DNA of 11,264 bases, from NCBI GenBank assembly GCA_025355115.1, contig JANXLO010000049.1, forward strand, positions 1 through 11,264. The letters run 5' to 3'. Positions 5,122 through 11,264 of the stretch are shown piece after piece (within the stretch, counting starts at the first letter, position 1; every line of letters begins with the position of its first letter). The notes below the pieces were generated by a model. The model had not been told where the DNA came from and searched no databases. It was given only the letters and a program-made list of their open reading frames with translations. The stretch comes from Chthonomonadaceae bacterium. GTDB taxonomy: Bacteria > Armatimonadota > Chthonomonadetes > Chthonomonadales > Chthonomonadaceae. Both the position numbers and the translations under genes were made by a program.

Positions 5122-6975
5122 CTATTCGACGGTAACGCTTTTCGCAAGGTTACGTGGCTGATCGATTTCACAACCCCGAGCCTTTGCGACGTAATACGCT
5201 AATAGCTGCATGGAAACCATCGTGACGATGGGCATTAAGGCGGCAGCCGCGTTCGGTACGGTGATCACCGCGTCTGCACAATCGGGCACCCTGTCGCCCT
5301 CTCGTATGACCGCGATAATGGTACCCTCCCGAGCCTTCACCTCCTTCAAATTACTGAGCATTTTCTCGTTTGTAATCGGTTGTGTGCAGAACCCGATGAC
5401 GGCTACTCCAGATTCTACCAGCGCCAGAGGGCCATGTTTCATTTCTCCGGCCGGATATGCCTCGGCATGCAGATACGATATCTCCTTCAACTTGAGAGCA
5501 GCCTCCAGGGAGATGGCGTAATCGTAACCTCGTCCCAAATAAAAGAAGCTGCTATGCTGCGCCAGCGATTCCGCGAGGCTGGCAATCTGTGCTTCGTCTT
5601 GCAGACATCGTTCCAATACTGCCGGGAGGCCGTGCAGTCCCCACAGTAGCGTGTCGATCGTCTCCTGGGTTGCACCGGTGGGTTCGCAAGGGCGGGTTTG
5701 CACCAGGAAGAGACCGAGCAGTGTGAGCGCTGTCAGCTGCGCAAGGTACGCCTTGGTGGAGGCGACTCCGATCTCCGGGCCAGCCTGCGTCAACAGCGTC
5801 GCATCGGCCTCACGAGCCAGAGTACTGCCCACAACGTTAACGATTGCCAGCGTTTTCGCACCCTTAGGTTTCGCTGCGCGCATCGCAGCGAGAGTGTCGG
5901 CTGTCTCCCCGGACTGAGACACGAGAATAACCAGTGTCTGGGCATCCAGTATCGGTTCGCTATATCTGAACTCGCTGGCGACAGCGGTTTCTACGGGGCG
6001 ATGCAGCAACTGCTCAAACAGGCGTTTGCCGACAACGCCTGCATGGTACGCTGTCCCGCAGCCCACGATGACGAACCTCTGAAAGCCTGCCCATTCCTGG
6101 GGGGTAAAAGCCACCCCCGGCAGTTCGACCCGCCCTTTGCCCGCCATGCGACCGCGCAGCGTATCGCGTACGGTACGCGGCCCTTCATGGATCTCTTTAA
6201 GCATAAAGTGCTCATATCCGTCCTTCTCTGCCGCCGCATCGTCCCAGGTAACCTCGATAGGAAAGCGCAACACCGGCACCCCATGCAGATCGGTAATGCC
6301 GATCCTCTCGCTCGTAAGCGTCGCGAAATCTCCATCTTCCAGCAAAATCACCTTGCGCGTGTAACGCATGACCGCAGGAATATCGGAAGCGAGAAAGGTT
6401 TCCCCGTCCCCTATGCCTATCACAAGCGGCGAATCCTGGCGCGCGACAAAGACCATGTCCGGCGCGTCCTGAGAGATTAATGCGATGGCATACGATCCTC
6501 TTACCCGCCGCAGCGCCACGCGTATGGCACCAGCGATCTCTTCAGGACCGGGCTGGCCTGAAGGCAAATTGGCTTCAATGAGGTGTGCGAGGACTTCGGT
6601 ATCCGTTTCACTCGCGAACTGGTGTCCACTGGCTACCAGTTCAGATCGGAGGCTGGCATAGTTCTCAATAATCCCGTTATGCACCACGGCTATACGGCCA
6701 CTGCAGTCGCCGTGGGGATGGGCGTTCGACTCGCTGGGGCCTCCATGTGTGGCCCAGCGGGTGTGCGCTATCGCGACATTGGCCGCGTGCGGCGTCGCGA
6801 GGAGCACGCCCTCCAGATTGGCTATCTTGCCGGCGGCACGTACGACTTGAACGTGGGTACAGTTGGGATAGGCGACGCCCGCAGAATCGTATCCGCGATA
6901 TTCGAGCCGCTTGAGATTGTTCAAGGCTGTATCAACCGCCGAACGAGGTCCGAGATAGCCTGTAATACCGCACAT
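5122..6975 (-). CDS. glmS: Glutamine--fructose-6-phosphate aminotransferase (isomerizing)
   Basis: This cytoplasmic enzyme converts fructose-6-phosphate and glutamine to glucosamine-6-phosphate and glutamate, the first committed step to UDP-GlcNAc for peptidoglycan, lipopolysaccharide and exopolysaccharide. At 617 residues it is full length. The N-terminal glutaminase domain (1 to about 225) starts MCGITGY, with Cys2 as nucleophile after Met removal, and carries HTRWATHG (71-78), HNGIIENY (99-106) and SETDTE. Two SIS sugar-isomerase domains follow: about 295-430 with GCGTAYHAG (305-313), SQSGETADT (353-361) and EIGVASTKA (401-409), and about 460-605 with GRGYDYAISLEAALKLKEISY and EMKHGP. The C-terminus DQPRNLAKSVTVE is the conserved tail with the active-site Lys (K612). 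A consensus AGGAGG (6988-6983) lies 7 bp before the ATG. A terminator separates it from the polysaccharide genes upstream, so it is probably transcribed separately. I see no glmS ribozyme; the leader is under 80 nt. Confidence 0.97.
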   Translation of the reverse strand: MCGITGYLGPRSAVDTALNNLKRLEYRGYDSAGVAYPNCTHVQVVRAAGKIANLEGVLLATPHAANVAIAHTRWATHGGPSESNAHPHGDCSGRIAVVHNGIIENYASLRSELVASGHQFASETDTEVLAHLIEANLPSGQPGPEEIAGAIRVALRRVRGSYAIALISQDAPDMVFVARQDSPLVIGIGDGETFLASDIPAVMRYTRKVILLEDGDFATLTSERIGITDLHGVPVLRFPIEVTWDDAAAEKDGYEHFMLKEIHEGPRTVRDTLRGRMAGKGRVELPGVAFTPQEWAGFQRFVIVGCGTAYHAGVVGKRLFEQLLHRPVETAVASEFRYSEPILDAQTLVILVSQSGETADTLAAMRAAKPKGAKTLAIVNVVGSTLAREADATLLTQAGPEIGVASTKAYLAQLTALTLLGLFLVQTRPCEPTGATQETIDTLLWGLHGLPAVLERCLQDEAQIASLAESLAQHSSFFYLGRGYDYAISLEAALKLKEISYLHAEAYPAGEMKHGPLALVESGVAVIGFCTQPITNEKMLSNLKEVKAREGTIIAVIREGDRVPDCADAVITVPNAAAALMPIVTMVSMQLLAYYVAKARGCEIDQPRNLAKSVTVE

Positions 6976-7045
6976 AGTGTATCCTCCTGCGTATAAAGGC
7001 GCTAGTCTGAAGGCCTTATGGCGGCCCGGTAAGTAAATGACACGT

Positions 7046-7083
7046 AAAAATGCCGGGCTGCGGTCAATCTAAAGCCCGGCATT
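7046..7083 (-). terminator. Intrinsic terminator after the priming glycosyltransferase gene
   Basis: On the minus strand AATGCCGGGCT (7083-7073) pairs with AGCCCGGCATT (7059-7049), an 11-bp GC-rich stem with a 13-nt loop; the end of the stem runs into TTTTTACG. It is 45 bp past the stop at 7128 and about 70 bp before glmS, so it ends the polysaccharide transcript. Confidence 0.85.
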
Positions 7084-7127
7084 GTATGATCGTGAAAGTC
7101 GATGGCCCACGGCAGAGCAGAAAGGCT

Positions 7128-8258
7128 CTATTTTAAATTTGGGAGCACGACGACAAGGATCGTCCGGAACAGGATCTTGACATCGTACCAGACGGAGTGA
7201 TGCGAGACGTAGATTAGATCAAAGCGCAGCTTATCTCGTGCATCGGTATGGTACCCCCCACACACCTGGGCCAGACCGGTAATACCAGGGCGGACATCGT
7301 GGCGGCGCGCATACGACGGCGTCGTCCTCTGGAAATTCTCGACGAAGCTCGGTCGCTCAGGGCGCGGCCCGACAAGGCTCATCTCTCCGCGCAACACGTT
7401 CCAGAACTGGGGCAGCTCATCGATACGGAAAAGCCGCAGCCAGCGCCCAACGCGGGTCAGACGGGTATCGCTTTTGCCGGAGGAACGCACAGGCCCTGAG
7501 AGTCGCTCGGCGTCCCGCTCCATCGTACGGAACTTATATACAGGAAACTCCAGACCATAGCGTCCGACACGCTCCTGTGAAAAGATCACAGGGCCATTCG
7601 ATGTAAGCTTGATCAGCAAGGCGATGATCGGTACAAAGGGCGCTAACAGAATTAGTCCCGACACAGCCAGAACGATGTCGAATAGCCGCTTCGACGCTTC
7701 CGTAAACCGGGAGGGGCGGGTGTCCAGGTTTACCAGCGCAATATCACCTATGTGATCAACCTGTCCAAGTTTCATCATCGCCTCATAGGACGACGGCACA
7801 ACGCGAAGGGTCACCTCCGGACTTTCCTCCGCCAACTGCTCTGCCAGACGCTGCTGCCATGTGGGGGCATAGGCAATAATGACCTCATTGATGACATACT
7901 GCTTCACTAACCGCGCGGTATCACGACGGGTGCCCAGAAATCGATCGGAAACTACTTCACTGGCCTCGAGAGGATCCAGTTGGTCATCCACAAACCCGAC
8001 CACCTGATACGTGCCCTTTGCTTCCAGTCCTTCTGCAAGCGTACGGCCGATGTCGCCGGCTCCCACGATCAGGACGCGTTTTCTCGTACGATTTTCGGAG
8101 CATACCTCTTTGCTCTCTTTATCCTGGCTGACGGGCTCCCCTCCGTGTACGATGGTACTCAGTAAGACCAGGATGCTAAGCACTCCGGTGACGGCCAGAA
8201 ACTTACCCGCAGCGGCGAGAGAAATGATACCCGAAAGATACAACAGGCTAGATTGCAT
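7128..8258 (-). CDS. Polyisoprenyl-phosphate sugar-phosphate transferase (priming glycosyltransferase)
   Basis: This inner-membrane enzyme transfers a sugar-1-phosphate from a nucleotide sugar to undecaprenyl phosphate, starting exopolysaccharide or capsule repeat units. The 376-residue protein has a hydrophobic N-terminus (about 3-37), then a Rossmann-like domain (about 59-180) with a nucleotide-binding motif VGAGDIGR (65-72). The bacterial sugar transferase domain fills 188-376: KRLFDIVLAVSGLI re-entrant helix (190-203), PVIFSQERVGR (223-233), YKFRTM (241-246), the Asp-Glu catalytic pair in RIDELPQFWN (D280, E281), SLVGPRPERP (294-303) and RPGITGLAQV (323-332). WbaP/WcaJ relatives usually have four or five N-terminal membrane helices and about 460 residues; here only one or two segments fit before the Rossmann domain, so the N-terminus is short. 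AAGGA (8271-8267) sits 8 bp before the ATG. The donor sugar cannot be read from sequence. Confidence 0.93.
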   Translation of the reverse strand: MQSSLLYLSGIISLAAAGKFLAVTGVLSILVLLSTIVHGGEPVSQDKESKEVCSENRTRKRVLIVGAGDIGRTLAEGLEAKGTYQVVGFVDDQLDPLEASEVVSDRFLGTRRDTARLVKQYVINEVIIAYAPTWQQRLAEQLAEESPEVTLRVVPSSYEAMMKLGQVDHIGDIALVNLDTRPSRFTEASKRLFDIVLAVSGLILLAPFVPIIALLIKLTSNGPVIFSQERVGRYGLEFPVYKFRTMERDAERLSGPVRSSGKSDTRLTRVGRWLRLFRIDELPQFWNVLRGEMSLVGPRPERPSFVENFQRTTPSYARRHDVRPGITGLAQVCGGYHTDARDKLRFDLIYVSHHSVWYDVKILFRTILVVVLPNLK

Positions 8259-8414
8259 CGGCGTTTTCCTTAAAGAAAAATTGGCGGCTGGCGATAAAAG
8301 GGTTAGAAAATATTATCCCGAATTCGCCCTGCGAGAGTCCATTTCCGCAGGGCCAGCCGCCGGTACAGCAGAAAACCAGTAGTACCAAACCGTATCAGGG
8401 CTACGTTTCCCTGA
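8259..8414 (-). promoter_or_regulatory. Hairpin-rich leader upstream of the priming glycosyltransferase, possible riboregulator or attenuator
   Basis: The leader contains several strong inverted repeats, given in plus-strand coordinates: TCAGGG/CCCTGA (8395-8400/8409-8414); GGTAC/GTACC (8362-8366/8382-8386); an 8-bp stem GCCCTGCG/CGCAGGGC (8326-8333/8346-8353); and a 10-bp stem GGCGGCTGGC/GCCAGCCGCC (8283-8292/8352-8361). The last two share two bases, so they compete slightly or stack. On the minus strand the 10-bp stem is followed by AATTTTTCTTT and then directly by the ribosome-binding site (8271-8267). Folding of this last stem could therefore end transcription or affect initiation. I do not recognise a known riboswitch consensus. 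Confidence 0.5.
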
Positions 8415-8455
8415 ATCAGGCCCGTCTGAAGGGAGCGATCTCTGTGATGACGAGC

Positions 8456-8481
8456 AAAAACCGCTCCTGATCACCCGGAGC
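8456..8481 (-). terminator. Weak intrinsic terminator after the Wzz/GumC-like gene
   Basis: On the minus strand GCTCC (8481-8477) pairs with GGAGC (8467-8463) around a 9-nt loop and is followed, after GG, by TTTTT. The stem has only 5 bp, so read-through is likely. It lies 58 bp beyond the stop codon at 8541-8539 and before the structured leader of the next gene. Confidence 0.5.
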
Positions 8482-8538
8482 TATAACAGATAGGCCGCAG
8501 GAAGCTTGGCGCATACCCTATATCGCCTAGGGCAACGG

Positions 8539-10725
8539 CTAATCTTCCGCGGAACCCTTTTCGATTGCGATCAACGGTTGATCCAGTGTGGCCGTCTGGC
8601 CGTCGTCCATATTTATGCTATCGTCACTAGCGGACGCATAGTAGTGCTGATAGTTTTGGAAGCCCTGGATGACGGAGGCCGGGACATCCGTCATAATGCC
8701 GCCCATCATCGTTACGTCGGCTGCCTTGACAAGATCGAGAATGCGCTCCTCACTCCCTGTAAGAAGCTGGAATGCGCGCACACACAGGAAAGCGCCATCG
8801 ACGACCGGAGCCATATTGTACGCATCGGTGAATATCAGAGCCGAAGGCGTATCGTAGAGCACATAGTCCGCCTGTTCGTGCAGTCTGTCCGAAAGCTCCA
8901 GCAGACTCGGCGAACGAAACAGTTCCCACGCGTTTGACGGCGTGGCGCCACTGGTGACGACCTGAAGGTTCGCAACGGAAGTGCTATGCAAAGCTTTCTC
9001 GATCGCCTTACGATTCGGACTTCTCAGCAGATCGGTAAAGCCGAAGGTGTTGTTCAGCGTGAACGCCTGATGAAGCTCCGGGGTGCGTACATTTGCGTCC
9101 ACAAGGATGACACGCTTCCCCGCCTGGGCCAGCGTGATACCTAGATTGACCAGAGATGTCGTGCTCCCCTGCTCCGCCTTTGCCGACAGCACCATAATCG
9201 AGCGCATAGGAGGCACTTGATTAAGAACATGCATGCCTAGAAACCGAAATGCCTCCGCGTGCAGCGATTGGGGCTGCAGTTCCGTGGCTCGGGCCATTAA
9301 CTCGTAAGTAACTTTGCCCATGTGCTGCGGTATCGCGGCCACCATTTTGACGGGCAAAATAAATTCCGCCTCCGTCACTGTTTTGAGCCGTCGGTCCACA
9401 CTGTCGAGAGACAGCACGATTGCGGAACTCAGAACGAGGGCGCAAAGCGCACCGATGAGAGTCAGCTTCAGCGTCCGACCCTGCGTAGTATTCATCGGCG
9501 GGTTAAAGTCGTTCACAGAATCCATGATCTCGATGGGGTTCTGTGCGTGTGAGACATCCAGCTGCATCTGCGCTCGACTCAGCCGTCCGGCCAGTGCGTT
9601 GCGAATATCGGCCTGCTCCGTGATGTCGTTTGTGAGCGTGTTCATCGACCCATCGACACCTTTGAGCAGGTCTACCTGCGCCTGAGCCGCAGTAATGGAA
9701 GCGTTCAGCGCGTTCAGCTTTGCCGCATATCCCGCAATGTTTTGCTCAATGTCGTTTTTGCGCAGCAGACGAATTGCTTCAGGAGAGACCAGGGAGTTCT
9801 CGGCCGCGGCTGCGGTTCCTGTAAAGCTGGAAGTCGCAATCTCAAGTCGCCCCTTAATATCGTCCCGCTTCTCGACAGCCTTCTTCACCTCGGGCCAGGA
9901 TTCTGTATACCGCGAACGAAGTTCGGTCAGGTGTTGCTCGGCCGCCTTGAGTTCCTTACCCAGTTGAACCGCCGCAATATTGACGGGCGGAGGGGCAGGG
10001 ACTTTTCCCTTGGGAAGCGGCTGTCCCTCCATGGCCTGCAACTGCGCCTGCGCCTCCGCAAGTCGTTGGGTCGTCTCATCCGCCTTCTGGCGGTTATCCT
10101 TTAGCCGCGTCAGGGCTAGTTCGAGGTTGTTGTTCAGGGTTCCCGCAATCTGATGGTCGCCGCGATACTTATCATAGCGACTGCGCAGGCTTACCAACTT
10201 GACGTTGGCCAACTGCATCTGCTCTTTCAGGATCTCCAGCCCTTTTTCCGACTGCTCGCTATTGAGGCTTCGATATCTCTCTACAAACTGTTCGGCGATC
10301 GCGTTTGCCAGGGATTTGGCGCGCGCCGGAGTAGTGTCTGTCACCGACAGCTCATAGAGGCGCGGTCCAGAAGCCGTGATCTCGATATGACGGAGGAAGT
10401 CTTTGGGAAGCTCCGTGACACCCAATTTGGCGAACACCGGCTCGATGACACTTCGGCTCTTAACGACGGCGGTGTAGACCGCGATCTGGCCTTTCAACGC
10501 TTCCTGGCCCGCCAGGCCTTCCCCGGAGGCGTCTTCCGTTGAGCCCGCAGCCCCAGGCGTACGAACGATGGCAGAGTTCTGGGGAACTACCAACCGAACA
10601 GTTCCTACCCATTTTGATCCTACCAGGCGGGTCGCCCCCGCTGTCAGAACAGCGGCCACCATCACACTGAATAAAATCAGCCACTTTCGCTTACCGAGTA
10701 TCTCTGTTGCGCGCCAAAAATTCAT
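8539..10725 (-). CDS. Wzz/GumC-type polysaccharide co-polymerase fused to a degenerate BY-kinase-like domain
   Basis: This inner-membrane protein of 728 residues should set polymer chain length and couple synthesis to export. TM1 is at about 14-33, followed by a Wzz domain (GTVRLVVP, about 41-47), a long periplasmic coiled-coil region (about 150-400), a proline motif (NPPMNTTQGR) and TM2 (about 419-440). The cytoplasmic part resembles Wzc/CapB tyrosine kinases: the Walker A position reads AKAEQGSTTS where GxxxGK[ST] is expected, the Walker A' position reads VILVDANVR, and Walker B reads YVLYDTP (D625). In an ungapped comparison the essential lysine is Ser521, and the second Asp of the usual DxD is Asn545. 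The tail has three tyrosines (Y692, Y695, Y696), few compared with the tyrosine clusters of active members. Kinase activity is therefore doubtful, while the co-polymerase role is well supported. AGGGGA lies 5 bp before the ATG. It sits 131 bp downstream of the Wza-like gene. Confidence 0.92.
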   Translation of the reverse strand: MNFWRATEILGKRKWLILFSVMVAAVLTAGATRLVGSKWVGTVRLVVPQNSAIVRTPGAAGSTEDASGEGLAGQEALKGQIAVYTAVVKSRSVIEPVFAKLGVTELPKDFLRHIEITASGPRLYELSVTDTTPARAKSLANAIAEQFVERYRSLNSEQSEKGLEILKEQMQLANVKLVSLRSRYDKYRGDHQIAGTLNNNLELALTRLKDNRQKADETTQRLAEAQAQLQAMEGQPLPKGKVPAPPPVNIAAVQLGKELKAAEQHLTELRSRYTESWPEVKKAVEKRDDIKGRLEIATSSFTGTAAAAENSLVSPEAIRLLRKNDIEQNIAGYAAKLNALNASITAAQAQVDLLKGVDGSMNTLTNDITEQADIRNALAGRLSRAQMQLDVSHAQNPIEIMDSVNDFNPPMNTTQGRTLKLTLIGALCALVLSSAIVLSLDSVDRRLKTVTEAEFILPVKMVAAIPQHMGKVTYELMARATELQPQSLHAEAFRFLGMHVLNQVPPMRSIMVLSAKAEQGSTTSLVNLGITLAQAGKRVILVDANVRTPELHQAFTLNNTFGFTDLLRSPNRKAIEKALHSTSVANLQVVTSGATPSNAWELFRSPSLLELSDRLHEQADYVLYDTPSALIFTDAYNMAPVVDGAFLCVRAFQLLTGSEERILDLVKAADVTMMGGIMTDVPASVIQGFQNYQHYYASASDDSINMDDGQTATLDQPLIAIEKGSAED

Positions 10726-10856
10726 TTCGATCCCCTGAAACTGCGTGAGGCATAAAAATGCTCATCCCCTGACCATGCATCTGAAAGGTGCCTTTAGCCT
10801 GCGTTCCGTGCAAGCAAAACCCGGAACAGGGGCCGACGACGAGTCCCGGATCGGTC
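10726..10856. other. Intergenic spacer between the Wza-like and Wzz/GumC-like genes
   Basis: This 131-bp gap holds the ribosome-binding site of the downstream gene and a small GAGCAT/ATGCCTC-type hairpin near 10750. I see no convincing promoter or terminator, so co-transcription of the two genes is likely but not shown. Confidence 0.5.
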
Positions 10857-11264
10857 TTAGAAACGCCCAAGAAGCGAGCCGAACGGCAATAACGCAGTGA
10901 GGGCCCCGAGGGCGCCCGGCGAGGTACTGGGAACCTTGCTGTCGACCCAGACGCCGTCGCCAGGCTGAAGCGCGATGTCCACGGCTTTGTGTGCCAGCAG
11001 CTCTTTCCATTTGAACGGAATTAACACCGTGTTGTTGGGATCGTTGCCAACATGACGCAGGATCATGCCCTCCTGACTCTTGGCGAGCGGTGAGAGACCT
11101 CCCGCCTGCATAATCGCCTGAGTCAGCGTCATCTTTTTGTCGAATACCAGCCTGCCGGGCTTGAAGAAAGCACCGCCCATCTCGACAAAGGCGTTGTCGC
11201 CCAGGCGCTCCACATAGATCGCGTCGTCAGGATGAATCTCGATGTTACTGGTTTTGTCGCCCTG
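10857..11264 (-). CDS. Polysaccharide export protein, Wza/SLBB type (C-terminal part; start outside window)
   Basis: The minus-strand frame is open from the window edge to the stop at 10857, giving 135 residues. It starts in a repeat of the SLBB type: HPDDAIYVERLGDNAFVEMGGAFFKPGRL, then LTQAIMQAGGLSPLAKSQEGMILRHVG, then IPFKWKELLAHKAVDIALQPGDGVWV. The pairing of V-x-V-x-G-x-[FV]-x-x-PG with a late L-x-PGD-x-[VI]-[WY]-V is the usual SLBB signature, found in outer-membrane polysaccharide export channels such as Wza and GumB. The tail (GALGALTALLPFGSLLGRF) is a hydrophobic, glycine-rich C-terminal segment. A GTG at 11213 could be mistaken for a start, but the SLBB homology begins upstream of it. 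The gene is the first visible member of the polysaccharide set and is followed by the Wzz/GumC-like gene. Confidence 0.9.
   Translation of the reverse strand, partial: QGDKTSNIEIHPDDAIYVERLGDNAFVEMGGAFFKPGRLVFDKKMTLTQAIMQAGGLSPLAKSQEGMILRHVGNDPNNTVLIPFKWKELLAHKAVDIALQPGDGVWVDSKVPSTSPGALGALTALLPFGSLLGRF

Noticed and set aside
5698..6480. 260-residue plus-strand frame opposite glmS
   Set aside because: It is fully antisense to an unmistakable glmS and shows no domain pattern.
6976..7045. glmS ribozyme or riboswitch in the glmS leader
   Set aside because: Only about 70 nt separate the terminator from the start codon, too short for the ribozyme, and no conserved core is seen.
1..11264. CRISPR arrays, tRNA or rRNA genes, toxin-antitoxin pairs, retrons or defence genes
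   Set aside because: I found no regularly spaced repeats, no cloverleaf or rRNA-like sequence, and no paired small genes or signature domains of such systems on either strand.

Overview
The window reads as bacterial chromosome of roughly 55-58% G+C by eye. An outer-membrane polysaccharide export protein (Wza/SLBB type), a Wzz/GumC-type chain-length protein and a polyisoprenyl-phosphate sugar-phosphate transferase indicate a diderm that makes an exopolysaccharide or capsule. Phylum cannot be fixed from sequence alone. Protein texture and the mix of insertion sequences would fit Armatimonadota or a neighbouring environmental lineage, but that is a guess.

Layout. (1) 1-594, plus strand: the 3' end of a large protein ending in a beta-sandwich module that resembles the C-terminus of heparinase II/III-like lyases. 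(2) 595-5121: a region between convergent genes that is filled with mobile DNA. It holds an IS1-family element (790-1980) with clear terminal inverted repeats and a perfect 8-bp target duplication, whose transposase frame is broken between its second and third catalytic residues. Next come a sigma-70 family factor gene (2185-2826), a cluster of palindromes (2963-3161), an IS1182-type transposase C-terminal remnant on the minus strand, an IS630-type remnant on the plus strand abutting it, and an apparently complete IS701-like element (3872-4947). (3) 5122-11264, minus strand: the end of a Wza-like export gene, a Wzc/GumC-like gene, the priming glycosyltransferase gene, then glmS. An intrinsic terminator separates the last two.

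How the genes fit together. GlmS makes glucosamine-6-phosphate, the entry to UDP-GlcNAc and related donors. The priming transferase loads the first sugar phosphate onto undecaprenyl phosphate. The Wzz-type protein controls chain length, and the Wza-type protein exports the polymer. The kinase-like domain of the Wzz-type protein has lost the Walker A lysine, so it is probably not an active tyrosine kinase. A hairpin-rich leader ending in a terminator-like structure precedes the priming transferase and may regulate it.

I did not find an unmistakably new system such as a defence locus, CRISPR array or RT element. The points most worth a second look are the degenerate kinase, the structured leader, the palindrome cluster with matching inverted termini around the nested IS remnants, the transposase frameshift, and a possibly leaderless transposase mRNA.
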